NCBI GenBank assembly: GCA_004028775.1
Contig: RXGA01000004.1
Span: 26,172 to 90,171, forward strand
Source: Candidatus Methanosuratincola subterraneus
GTDB lineage: Archaea; Thermoproteota; Methanomethylicia; Methanomethylicales; Methanomethylicaceae
Length of the DNA: 64,000 nucleotides
Direction of reading: 5' to 3'
Below are positions 52,045-60,859 of the stretch, in pieces. Position numbers and translations under genes: made by a program. Within the stretch, counting starts at the first letter, position 1. Each line of letters begins with the position of its first letter. The notes under the pieces are model-generated. The model was not told the origin of the DNA and did not search any database. It was given only the letters and a program-made list of their open reading frames with translations.

Positions 52045-53018
52045 TTATTGTTGTGGATAGCTAGGAAGTTTTTCCAAACCCTCTTTGTTCTTGCCCTTAA
52101 GCACCTCTTGGAGTGCTGCCACCTCGCTTACAAGAGACGCGTAGTAGTTCTCATCCTTCATCATTTCCAGTTTTTCTGCTACTTGGGCTATATTTTTGGC
52201 TAGGAAACTTTGTCCAACCACTCTCGTGACAGGTGTTTCATTTATTACAAAGGGAATGCCTGCTGCTGCAAACTCGAATAGAACATAAGGTAGGGTCATT
52301 GTGTTGCCTCGAATCAGACACAACCCGGCCCTTGAACTAAGTAGTTCCCTCAGATACCTTTCACGTGGCAGAAAACCCAAATATTTTACTCTTGGATGTT
52401 TAATCGGGGTCTTCCATTTACCTGTCACCACCACTTCCAAGTCTTCCACAATCCCTGCAACCTCCAAAATTCCCTGGATATCCTCATCTGGGTGTCCACC
52501 AAGGGGACATATGACCCTTAGTGACTTTACAGACTTCCTGCCGCTTGTGTTGATCTCAGGGGGAGAGTCATACAAAACTATGCTTCTAATACCCAAGCCT
52601 GCCAAAACCAAGGAGTATGTTTCATGTATCACTGTGTTGGAAAAAGTGTGTCTCATTAAAAATGACTCGAGGTTGGCAAGCGCTCTCCAAACGAATCCAT
52701 CCTTCATCTTATCCATTGCAAGGGAATGACAATCCATAATCAATTTTTTCCTATGAACCTTTGTGTAAAGGTATGCAAATAGAGGACAGAAGACGGGGGG
52801 TTCTGGGCTACCACTACGTCTGGAGAGAGCCTTCCAAGTCTCCAGAGAGACCTGATTCCTAATACGAAATAACGCATAGGTGCGAGGTACTTTTTTCCGC
52901 TAAGCCATGAGATTTTTTCTGCCCTGCCTCCAAGCGCCTGCGAGATGGCATCGAGCCTGTTGGAATGCTCGGCCCAGGCAATTCCCACCACTCTTGGAAT
53001 GTCTTTAATGGTCATCAT
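52045..53018 (-). pseudogene. GT4 glycosyltransferase split at an A6 run
   Basis: The minus strand encodes an N-terminal half (92 aa, ending FIGKN-stop at 52740) and a C-terminal half (232 aa from ATG 52743, with DCHSLAM, LRVICPLGGHPDEDIQ, PRVKYLGFLPRERYLRELLSSRAGLCLI, FEFAAAGIPFV). Together they make one typical glycosyltransferase. A single-base change in the homopolymer GGAAAAAATTG at about 52745-52755 would join them, giving KKLIMDCHS. It may be a pseudogene, a sequencing indel, or a slippage site. Confidence 0.8.
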
Positions 53019-53123
53019 TTATCCTTATGGTGTAATGAATATTATAAGTTATTTAGGTGTTGAGTAAAACAAATAAATGGAGCCTAATGATAAGCACCAT
53101 TAATAATTCTGGGGCCATTGTCT

Positions 53124-54200
53124 ATGAATATCCTATTCCTTGGACCCATGCTGCTATCAATCCCATCCGAAAAAGGCGCTGTTGAGGACATAATCTGGCA
53201 GTTAGCCAAGAGACTTACTGAAGAAAAAGTTTGGATCTTCAACCCTATTCATTTAAGCGCAAACAAAATCGAATCCTGCCTTTCTACGTTAAGCCTTCTT
53301 GCATGGTGCCACGGCAAGAACCTGGTCGTCCATTCCCACAACCCTTACGCATCATTGGCTTTTCTTTCTTCTTCGGTTAGACCCAAAAACCACATAATCA
53401 CCCTCCATTATCCGCCTTGGGTATCTAACCGTGCTGTTGAAAACTTTGTTTTTCTGAAGATGCTCTTGACCTTGAACCGCTGCGGCGTTAAGCTCACTGC
53501 TCCAAACCTCCTTATCAGTGACTGGCTTAAGAGAAGAGGGATGGACTGTTATTATCTTCCCAACGGAGTAGATATTTCCCTCTTCAATCCGAACAAGTAT
53601 GACCTAAAGCTACGCTCTCGTCTGTTGGGTAATGATGCAGATGTCTTACTTGTGAGTTTGGGAAGAATGGACCCAACAAAAAACCAGTTGGTGCTTCTGA
53701 AGGCCTTCAGCCGTGTACTTAAGTCAAACCAGCGAGTCAAACTCATCCTGATTGGCCCAAAGTCTGGAACATATCGGGGTTCTTTCCCTAGCGAGTACGC
53801 CATCCGAGTCCAATCATTTATTGAGAGTGAGTCGCTAAAATCCCATGTTATATGGCTGGGAGAAGTGAACTCAAAGGAAGAGGTTGCAAGAATTCTGGCC
53901 TCCTGCGACATATGCGTGCACCCTTCGAGGGTGGAGGCTGCCCCACTCGCGATCCTAGAGGCCATGGCATCTGGTCTAAATGTTGTTGCCTTTGACTTAC
54001 CATGGTATAAGGGATACCTTGAAAACGGAGTCAACGCGATCCTTTGCAAAAACTCCTTGGAAGCCCTGACAGAAGGCATCATCTCCGCCATAGAATCCAG
54101 CAATGATACAGATGTTAGGAAGCGACAGCAGGAATGCGCAAAAAAGTTTTCTTGGGATTTCCTGATTGCAGATTATAAAAAGCTCTACGCTTCAGAATAG
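53124..54200 (+). CDS. GT4 family glycosyltransferase
   Basis: A 358-aa GT-B enzyme. N-terminal MNILFLGPMLLSIPSEKGAVEDIIWQLAKRL, donor-binding SLGRMDPTKNQLVLLKAF, VIWLGEVNSKEEVARILASCDICVHPSRVEAAPLAILEAMA with the EX7E motif, and a C-terminal helix. It is the only intact transferase in the decaying glycan region. I start at ATG 53124; a TTG six bases upstream is possible. Donor and acceptor sugars are unknown. Confidence 0.9.
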   Translation: MNILFLGPMLLSIPSEKGAVEDIIWQLAKRLTEEKVWIFNPIHLSANKIESCLSTLSLLAWCHGKNLVVHSHNPYASLAFLSSSVRPKNHIITLHYPPWVSNRAVENFVFLKMLLTLNRCGVKLTAPNLLISDWLKRRGMDCYYLPNGVDISLFNPNKYDLKLRSRLLGNDADVLLVSLGRMDPTKNQLVLLKAFSRVLKSNQRVKLILIGPKSGTYRGSFPSEYAIRVQSFIESESLKSHVIWLGEVNSKEEVARILASCDICVHPSRVEAAPLAILEAMASGLNVVAFDLPWYKGYLENGVNAILCKNSLEALTEGIISAIESSNDTDVRKRQQECAKKFSWDFLIADYKKLYASE

Positions 54201-54237
54201 TCAATTGTAACTTCCATTCACATAAAAGGTGCAAAAA

Positions 54238-55414
54238 ATGATTATGATCGTCGGACCTAATACAGGTTCATATTTGGGCGCCGGCGGGGGTGTCAGGGTA
54301 GCGTTGAATATGGCCGACTCGTTGGCAGAGAAAGGTGCCGAAGTTGCGCTGGTTGCTGCTGAGGGATAGACCATTGAAGAGTTAGACTCCATCCATGGTA
54401 CCAATTTAGTTAAGCACCAGCGAAAAGGCATCCTAAAGCTATGGTATTTTCTCGGTGACAATCCTCCCCATATCCCTTTCCCCGTTAAGGTCAGATTGCT
54501 TAGCCTTTACCTTGCAGATAAGATCTCCAAGGGAAATATCGACCTCATCATCTTCCATGATGATGTGCCAAAACCACCTATTGCCGATCAATGGTCTTGC
54601 CGAGCAATCCTATACTCCCATTTTCCATACATGGCACGACTGTACTTCAATATTTCCGACCCATCAGAAGAACGTGGTAATATATCCGTGCTAAAAGACC
54701 GTATTGTCAGAATCGCCACTAAGGGGGGGCTTTTTGTGGAGGACAGCCCTCATGCTGCCCTCCTTGCCAATTCATCAATTACGAAGACATTCATTGATAG
54801 AATTTGGGGAAAAAGGACAGAGATTCTTTTCCCACCAGTTTCCCTTCCAGAGGAGGATCCTACAATCGAAAAAAAAGATCTGGTTACCGTTGTAGGTGCT
54901 ATCCAACCAAACAAAAGGCTTGGGGACATTCTTACTGCCTTTGCACAAACCAAAGTTGGACACCTGTTCATAATTGGTCGCATCTATGAAAAATGGTACT
55001 ATGAAAGGCTCCTTAAAATTAGAAATGACCTTGGATTGCAAAAGAGTCGAATTCATTACAAATGCTGACGAGAGGATAAAGACAAAAATCCTCTCTCGAT
55101 CCAAAATTATCCTTAGTGCTTCTCATTTTGAGCCCTTCGGGATTTCTATAGTCGAGGGTATGAGCCTTGGATGTATACGTATAGTTTACCAGGGCGACCT
55201 TAGCGGTCCGTGGGTTGATATATGTGATAAGGGGCGTTACGGCTTAGGTTTTAGAAATACTGCCGAATTAGCGGAAAGGATAGAATTGGTTTTATCTGAT
55301 CATGTTTTATCGAACAAAATGGCTTTAAAAATGAAAGACCGATCAAAGGCCTTTTCCTTAGAAAATTTCAAAAGTAGATTTATGAAAAATGTTGAAAAGG
55401 TCCTGAAATCATAG
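54238..55414 (+). pseudogene. GT4 glycosyltransferase with in-frame TAG and a frameshift
   Basis: From ATG 54238 the frame reads IVGPNTGSYLGAGGGVRVALNMADSLAEKGAEVALVAAEG, a typical start of a glycosyltransferase, then hits TAG at 54367. The same frame continues with TIEELDSIHG and stays protein-like (IIFHDDV, VTVVGAIQPNKRLGDILTAF) until a stop at 55066. Shortly before, the homologous sequence moves to another frame near a CAAAAG run (KRVEFITNADERIKTKILSRSKIILSASHFEPFGISIVEGMSLG), ending at 55414. A pseudogene with two lesions is the simplest reading. Confidence 0.75.
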
Positions 55415-55425
55415 CGACTGAGTCA

Positions 55426-55965
55426 TCAAAGCCAGATCAATTTCAAAAGCCTTTCTTGGAAATGTTGTTCGCTAAACATGAATATGCGCTCTAAGAGCGC
55501 TTTTCTCATTGAATCCATCGGATAACCCTCTTCGCATTTACGTATAATATTTACTGCTTCTTGAATTGTTGTAAATCTTAAGACCCTATTTGTAACGATT
55601 TCTCTCGGACCGCCTGAGTCGTGCACAATTGGTATGCAACCACTAGCAATTGCTTCACAAACGGCAATTCCAAAGTCCTCATTCTTCATTGTATGGAGGA
55701 AATATTTGCTCGAATGTAGCAATTTCTTCAAATCAGACGTGCTTAGGTTAGAATGGAACTCCACATTGGAGAGTCCAATCTCAGCAGCCTTCCTCTTTAT
55801 GCCGTCAAGAACAATTTTTTGAAGTTGAGTATCCGCAGCCCCACAGATCTTAAACTTCAACTCCGGGATCTTCTCAGCAATTCTGAGTTGCCATATCATG
55901 AGCTCCCGAACGTACACATCGTTAAGGAATTTGATATTAATGCCATTGCAAACCAAATTATTCAC
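55426..55965 (-). pseudogene. GT4 glycosyltransferase, C-terminal half only
   Basis: A 179-aa frame holding just the donor-binding half: FKICGAAD, VEFHSNLSTSDLKKLLHSSKYFLHTMKNEDFGIAVCEAIASGCIPIVHDSGGPREIV. The acceptor-binding N-terminal half is missing; upstream DNA encodes a tail of another gene on the opposite strand. Therefore truncated by rearrangement. Convergent with the frameshifted GT (11 bp apart). Confidence 0.7.
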
Positions 55966-56121
55966 ATCATTAGAATGTCAGACACAGAATATCGCCTTGA
56001 AAATGACAATCAACTGGTAAATTCTTTCTTGCAACCTCGTAGCAACTGGGAAAACGTTTCTAGAGCCGAATCCAAGTTGCTCATTAATATTTTGGGCGAA
56101 AATTCAGATTTAAGCGAATAG
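55885..56121 (+). pseudogene. C-terminal tail of a lost plus-strand gene
   Basis: About 78 codons read as natural protein and end at TAG 56119-56121: ELPNVHIVKEFDINAIANQIIHII, then helical, Asn/Glu-rich text. It resembles the final helices of a GT4 enzyme. No beginning exists; it overlaps head-on with the truncated minus-strand transferase, placing a recombination junction near 55885-55965. Low certainty. Confidence 0.35.
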
Positions 56122-56335
56122 TCTGCCCATCCAAAAAAGATGCTCTGTGCAGCTCTTACTTCTAAAATTCCAGAAAAAGCTTTCTTAATGTTCCTTTTGC
56201 TTCTCTTACTATTGACTCTTGCGTCTTTTTCGCTTAACAGGTGCTTGATTTATGTCAAATTATGATGTAAAAAGCTGACATAATATCAAATTTAAGATCA
56301 ATTATAATAATGTATAAACATATAATGTGTGGAAG

Positions 56336-56410
56336 TGGGCCCGGAGGGACTCGAACCCTCGACCAACAGATTATGAGTCTGTCGCTATGGCCGGACTAAG
56401 CTACGGGCCC
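56336..56410 (-). tRNA. tRNA with anticodon CAT (Met or Ile2)
   Basis: Acceptor GGGCCCG pairs with CGGGCCC. The anticodon stem ACAGA/TCTGT encloses CTCATAA, giving CAT. T arm GAGGG-TTCGAGT-CCCTC. Discriminator A; CCA is not encoded, unlike the other tRNAs here. The GGGCCCG acceptor is like archaeal tRNA-Ile2, which carries agmatidine, while the anticodon arm is like elongator Met. I cannot decide. A TATA-like stretch precedes. Confidence 0.88.
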
Positions 56411-56437
56411 CCGAATGTGGAATTATACTTGTGAAAT

Positions 56438-57130
56438 TTATTCCTTTTGGGTCTGCTTCGGCGCTAGGAACTCGAGGTAGTTCGCCAGCTCCTCGAGCTT
56501 CATTTCCTTCAATTTCTGTATGGCATCGCTGAAGACCTTGGAGGCGCCCGCAAATTCTGCCAAGGCTTTAGAGACGATTGAGATGCACCCGTTCAGGTCC
56601 TCCGTCCCCAAGCGCCTCTGTCCCTCCGCGTAGTGCGCCTCTAGCCTCTTTGCCCATTCCTTCAGGGCATCCCTTTCCACGGAGAGCGCATCAGGGATCC
56701 CCTTCGCCGCTGCCGCAATGCCCCCGGCTAGCCCCCCAATCCCCTTGAGGAAGAGCTCGGCAACGAGCCACTCCTTAGTGGCCTTCGCCCTCCTGAGAGA
56801 TGCGATGCCCTCTTGATAGGCAGCCACCCTCCCTGCCTTTGCGCCCATCTCGATGAGGTCGCCGCTTCCATGCCCGGAAAGGTCCGCAAGGTTGAGGAGT
56901 GATGCTATTCTCTTCCCTTCCTGGCTCGTCTTGAGCACCCTCTTCTTCGGGAAGTTCCCGACCCTCTCCTCCTCGAGCAGCCCTGCTGCCAACAGGGCAT
57001 TCACGTGGTTCAACACCGTGATCGTGCTGAACTTCGTCTTTTCGTGCAGCTCGGTCATTGTGAGCTCTCCCGACCTGTAGACCGTCAGGAGTATCGTCGC
57101 CGAGACCTCTTTCGGGATCTTCCCCTCCAT
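56438..57130 (-). CDS. Winged-helix transcriptional regulator
   Basis: A 230-aa protein. Residues ~5-75 form a winged helix (ATILLTVYRSGELTMTELHEKTKFSTITVLNHVNALLAAGLLEEERVG). A Gly/Ala-rich hydrophobic middle (FLKGIGGLAGGIAAAAKGIP) and a long helical C-terminus follow, with no known ligand-binding motif. Flanked on both sides by tRNA genes, a usual insertion zone. Target unknown. Confidence 0.7.
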   Translation of the reverse strand: MEGKIPKEVSATILLTVYRSGELTMTELHEKTKFSTITVLNHVNALLAAGLLEEERVGNFPKKRVLKTSQEGKRIASLLNLADLSGHGSGDLIEMGAKAGRVAAYQEGIASLRRAKATKEWLVAELFLKGIGGLAGGIAAAAKGIPDALSVERDALKEWAKRLEAHYAEGQRRLGTEDLNGCISIVSKALAEFAGASKVFSDAIQKLKEMKLEELANYLEFLAPKQTQKE

Positions 57131-57197
57131 CTTTGTGCACCTTTTACTTACTAAATCCCATCTCTTTGGAAAGTAAAATGAAAACGTATAAGCCTTT

Positions 57198-57274
57198 TGG
57201 CGCCGCGGGAAGGACTCGAACCTTCGACCAACGGGTTAACAGCCCGTCGCTCTACCGAGCTGAGCTACCGCGGC
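57198..57274 (-). tRNA. tRNA-Asn (anticodon GTT)
   Basis: Acceptor GCCGCGG pairs with CCGCGGC. Anticodon stem CGGGC/... with loop CTGTTAA gives GTT. T arm GAAGG-TTCGAGT-CCTTC. Discriminator G and CCA are encoded. No intron. Confidence 0.94.
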
Positions 57275-57374
57275 TCTATAGATGAGCAATAGGACTCGAT
57301 ATTAATGTTTTTTGTTGCGCCTTTTTCCGAGCAGTTCAATTTTTCCGTGAGCAGCCTTCTTTCTAACCCAACCT

Positions 57375-57845
57375 TTAAGCCAACGACCATTGCTCATCAT
57401 CCAAAAACTGGACTCCGATCCCCTTCAAGTATCCTACAAAAGGCTCCATCTCCGACTCCACTTTCCTGAAGAGGGGAACCCCGCCGAAAGCCTTAGCTGT
57501 CGCGATGACATAGCAGTCCGGAAGGGCTATCTTGATCCTTTTCTTCAGCTCTCCTGCTTGAACTGCTATTTCCTCCGTAGTGCCCACCGTCTTGCATTTG
57601 GATTTGATCCATGACAGGAAGTCTAGCGCCTCCTTGTTTGCTTCATTTACCGACGCCTCCTGGTAGATTCTGGTGACCACATAAATGGTTTCGCTAATCG
57701 TCAAATGCCCAAGCAGGAGCTCGATCTTCCTCAAGGCGGCTAGGCTGAAAAGCTCTTCAACCCTGCTTCTGTACGGCGCCCTCTTGACCACATACTCCGA
57801 AAGCACTCCTGTATCGGGGACAATCCTTTTCAATCTTGTGCGCAC
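57375..57845 (-). CDS. PIN-domain ribonuclease toxin (VapC-like)
   Basis: A 156-aa PIN protein. Acidic active-site residues lie in RIVPDTGVLSEYV (Asp near residue 11), TISETIYVV (Glu) and KIALPDCYVIATAKAFG (Asp near 110). VapC toxins cut tRNA or rRNA. It is preceded by the AbrB-like antitoxin with a 7-bp gap in a standard antitoxin-toxin operon. Confidence 0.88.
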   Translation of the reverse strand: MRTRLKRIVPDTGVLSEYVVKRAPYRSRVEELFSLAALRKIELLLGHLTISETIYVVTRIYQEASVNEANKEALDFLSWIKSKCKTVGTTEEIAVQAGELKKRIKIALPDCYVIATAKAFGGVPLFRKVESEMEPFVGYLKGIGVQFLDDEQWSLA

Positions 57846-57852
57846 GATAAAT

Positions 57853-58062
57853 CTACCTTTCCAAGTTGTTTTCCTCTCTCAGCAGTTCATCGATAATTTT
57901 TGGATCAACGTCAACTACCTTGGGTTTCAACGTCCTGATCAGCAACTCGCCTTTTTTGGCCTCGAGAACGATCTCGTCTCCTTCTTGAATCCCTGCCTCT
58001 TCCCTGATCTTTTTGGGTATTATTAAAACGCCCTTCTTCCTGACCCTGATTACTTCTCCCAA
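57853..58062 (-). CDS. AbrB/SpoVT-type antitoxin (VapB-like)
   Basis: A 69-aa protein: RKKGVLIIPKKIREEAGIQEGDEIVLEAKKGELLI is a swapped-hairpin AbrB DNA-binding domain, and the C-terminal 25 residues (VDPKIIDELLREENN) would bind the toxin. It represses its own promoter, where repeats are seen at 58081-58129. Confidence 0.9.
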   Translation of the reverse strand: MGEVIRVRKKGVLIIPKKIREEAGIQEGDEIVLEAKKGELLIRTLKPKVVDVDPKIIDELLREENNLER

Positions 58063-58080
58063 ATCATTTCACCTTTTTGG

Positions 58081-58129
58081 AAAGTTTATCCATAAATAAT
58101 AGTTAAACTATGAGTTATAGTTAAACTTT
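58081..58129 (-). promoter_or_regulatory. Repeat-rich operator of vapBC
   Basis: Upstream of vapB the element ATAGTTAAACT occurs twice, at 58099-58109 and 58117-58127 (18-bp spacing). An outer inverted pair AAAGTTTA (58081-58088) and TAAACTTT (58122-58129) surrounds them. Such repeats are expected binding sites of the AbrB-type antitoxin. The 140 bp further upstream to 58266 hold nothing else I recognise. Confidence 0.55.
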
Positions 58130-58266
58130 CACTCTCGTTATACCATTAATGTCAAGTGGAATTTTGTCCAGTCCGTTTTATCGGCATCTTCGGTCAGCTT
58201 TTACACTCTATCGTATCCTCGCAAGCCCTTTTCCAAGGGGGAATTTGTTAATTAAAAAGGGTGTCT

Positions 58267-59343
58267 TTAGCCCTCCTCTATCATCTTCAGCTTCTTGGGC
58301 AGGTACTTGTCGACTATCGCGGTGAGCCCGTGCGCGCTGAATGCCTCGAGCTCAGCCCTCCTCTTCGTCTTCTTGAACTCCTGGAGTTCGCTCTGCCACT
58401 CGAAGTCCCTGTACCTCATGTCCTCCTCGAGCAGCCTGATCCTCTCCTCGTCCAGCTTCGTGAGCGGGAAAGACGGGAGGCTGAACCTCTTGATGTCCGT
58501 GGCCCAGAGCCCGACCCACTTCGCCTTGACCGTCGTGAGCTCCCTGAGGTGCGCGGCGTTCGCCGATCCCCTGATGATGACCATCGCGATGTGCATCCCC
58601 CACGGGTCCGCGTCCGTGAGGAGGTACACGGGCAGCCCGAGCTCCTGGTTGAGCCGCCTGATCAGCAGCCTCGCAAGCCTGGGCGCCTGCCCGGCTGTGT
58701 CTATCAGGATTGCGTTGAACTTGTCATACACCCGCTCCTCGATGAACCTCCTGAAGACCGCGTTCTTCTCGATCACGAAGACCTTGTCCGCCTTGCACGA
58801 CAAAAAGTCCGCCTGCGCGACGGAGAGCCCGACCATGACCCCGTCCGGGTTGGACCCGAGGTTCACCCTCCTCCCCTTATGGGTTTCGGGAGTCGTGTAC
58901 TCTATCTCCAAGTCGCCGAAGATGGCGGACCTCTCCTTCGGGAATATGTTGAAACCCTCCCGGGGCTCGCCCAGCAGCGTCTCCAGGTCCGTCACGGTGT
59001 CGTCCGACTCGGTCTGGTCCCTGAACTTTATCCCGTAGTTCAGCGAGTGGTAGTAGAGGTCCCTGAGCGTGCTGCTCTTCTCCTCAGAGACAAGCCTCTT
59101 CGCGAATGATGCGACCCAAAGGAGCTGCGTCAGCGACCTGATCTGCTTGATGTTCGCCGCGGATCTGAGGGATCTCTGGTCGCCGAGGACGAACTGCCCG
59201 AGCTCCTCGTCGAAGACGATGTTAGAGGTCGTCCTGCTGGGTATCCTTATCCTCGGGAACTCCCCTCTCTCTATCTCGGAATAGATCTCGTTCCCGATCT
59301 CACTCAGCTTCGACAAGACTTCTCTGTTCGACTTCCTTAGCAT
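58267..59343 (-). CDS. top6A: DNA topoisomerase VI subunit A
   Basis: A 358-aa Spo11-like DNA-cleaving subunit. Catalytic Tyr lies in LRDLYYHSLNYG (near residue 98), Toprim Glu in VFVIEKNAVFRRF and Asp pair in LLTDADPWGMHIA. It forms a heterotetramer with subunit B to relax and unlink DNA. The start overlaps the end of top6B by 44 bp, so the two are co-translated. Confidence 0.97.
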   Translation of the reverse strand: MLRKSNREVLSKLSEIGNEIYSEIERGEFPRIRIPSRTTSNIVFDEELGQFVLGDQRSLRSAANIKQIRSLTQLLWVASFAKRLVSEEKSSTLRDLYYHSLNYGIKFRDQTESDDTVTDLETLLGEPREGFNIFPKERSAIFGDLEIEYTTPETHKGRRVNLGSNPDGVMVGLSVAQADFLSCKADKVFVIEKNAVFRRFIEERVYDKFNAILIDTAGQAPRLARLLIRRLNQELGLPVYLLTDADPWGMHIAMVIIRGSANAAHLRELTTVKAKWVGLWATDIKRFSLPSFPLTKLDEERIRLLEEDMRYRDFEWQSELQEFKKTKRRAELEAFSAHGLTAIVDKYLPKKLKMIEEG

Positions 59344-60844
59344 GTGCCTGCACCCTCCTCAGCACCTTCTCGTAGTCCGGGGGCTTCCCATTCCCTGCCA
59401 GCTCAGTCGAGAACTGGGCTATCATCGGCAGGTACTTCTCGAAGACAGAGAGCCTCCGCTGGACGATGTCCGCCTTCTCCTTCTTGGCGAGGTGGTTCCT
59501 GACGTCCCTCGCGCAAGTCTTGAGCGCCCACTCGATCTCGTACTCGACCTCCGGCCTGTCCGCTATATACTCTTTCCCAACCGTCTTGTAGGGCACCTTC
59601 GTCGCGCATATGTGCACGAAGAATGCCAGGGGCATCGAGCTGAGGTCCAGCCTGTACCTCTGCCAGTTGATCTTCTTGATTACCTTCATCGTCACGTCGC
59701 TGTGGAGGTCGTAGAGGAGCGGGATCTTGTTCGCGAACCTGAAGACGAGCATCTCGTCCTGCGGGGTTATCGGGATGTCCCCTCCGTACGCTATCGCCGC
59801 CTCGACTATGAACGGGTACCCCGCGTATGCCGAGGCCCCCCTCTGGGTGACCGCCACGTACTCCGGTCTGAACTCCCTGATGATGCCCTTCTTCAGGAGC
59901 TCCTCTCCTATCGGGGAGAGGCACTGGGCATCAGGCGGCTGGAAGCCGTCGTACTCCTTCATCTTGTTGACTAGCCTGAGGAGGTCCTTCGAGTCCAGAG
60001 TCCTAGGGTTGGCGTTCTGGCTTATCTTCGCCTCCTTGAGGAAGTTCATCGCAGTGGCTGCCCCAACCCTGTGGAAGTTGTTCACGAGGAAGTCGACCAT
60101 CGTGCTGCTCCTCGTCGCGTTTATCATCCTGTGGACGATCTCGAGGTCGACGCCGTACGGGTGGGGCTTGACCGTCTCCGCGGGCTTCGGCATCTCATCC
60201 GTTATCTTGTCGAACCTGTAGAGCGTGCCGTCCGGGTCGATGAAGAGGATGTTCGCGTAGGGGAGGAGGATCGATGTCTGCCGGAAGTACTCGACTACCT
60301 TCGGCTTGGCCCTTATGTAGTCGCCCTCGAAGCTGAACTCTATTATTGTGCCGCGCCACCTGCCGGGGTTGGGGGTCACTTCCTTTCTCCTTATGATCGG
60401 CTTGTTCTCTTGGACGTTTATGTTGAGCTCGTAGAAGTACTTCTCGAACCCCCCTGTGCTGGACAGGACCTTGACCGAGCTGTGGGCGGTTATCTGCCCG
60501 TAGAGGACAGCCATCTTGCCCCCGAGACCGAAGATGCCCCTGCTCTGCCTGAGCGTGTACTTCGAGCCGAAGAGGATCTGCCCGAAGGCGTACGGGACCT
60601 GGTCGTAGGGCACGCCGATGCCATTGTCCTCAACCCTTATCCTGTAGATGGAATTCCCTTCGTCGATCAGCTTGGTCCTCACGTCAGGCGGGATGCTGTA
60701 CTGCTCGCAGGCGTCCAGCGCGTTCTCGACGAGCTCCCTGATTATCGTGTAGGTCGCCCTGACGGGGTTGTCGAAGCCAGCTATCTCCCTGTTCCTGTAG
60801 AAGAAATCAGCCGCAGAGATTGACTGGAACTTCTCCCTAGACAC
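59300..60844 (-). CDS. top6B: DNA topoisomerase VI subunit B
   Basis: A 514-aa GHKL ATPase: RELVENALDACEQY (N box), EDNGIGVPYDQVPYAFG (G1), SRGIFGLGGKMAVLYGQ (G2/lid) and a later transducer domain with GTIIEFSFEGDY. ATP binding closes the gate. It lacks obvious additional C-terminal domains. First of the pair, overlapping top6A; the KH gene ends 15 bp upstream. Confidence 0.97.
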   Translation of the reverse strand: MSREKFQSISAADFFYRNREIAGFDNPVRATYTIIRELVENALDACEQYSIPPDVRTKLIDEGNSIYRIRVEDNGIGVPYDQVPYAFGQILFGSKYTLRQSRGIFGLGGKMAVLYGQITAHSSVKVLSSTGGFEKYFYELNINVQENKPIIRRKEVTPNPGRWRGTIIEFSFEGDYIRAKPKVVEYFRQTSILLPYANILFIDPDGTLYRFDKITDEMPKPAETVKPHPYGVDLEIVHRMINATRSSTMVDFLVNNFHRVGAATAMNFLKEAKISQNANPRTLDSKDLLRLVNKMKEYDGFQPPDAQCLSPIGEELLKKGIIREFRPEYVAVTQRGASAYAGYPFIVEAAIAYGGDIPITPQDEMLVFRFANKIPLLYDLHSDVTMKVIKKINWQRYRLDLSSMPLAFFVHICATKVPYKTVGKEYIADRPEVEYEIEWALKTCARDVRNHLAKKEKADIVQRRLSVFEKYLPMIAQFSTELAGNGKPPDYEKVLRRVQAHAKEVEQRSLVEAE

Positions 60845-60859
60845 CCCTCAGCCTCCCTT

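Noticed and set aside
56201..56274. Short hydrophobic ORF resembling a signal peptide, and a TATGTCA/TGACATA inverted repeat nearby
   Set aside because: Too short, stops at once, no ribosome site; the repeat may be chance in A/T-rich DNA.
58261..59109. Long plus-strand ORF of 282 codons
   Set aside because: Antisense of top6A in G+C-rich DNA; Leu/Arg/Pro/Val-rich with no family features.
59342..60823. Plus-strand ORFs of 160-250 codons
   Set aside because: Antisense of top6B, whose own motifs are complete.
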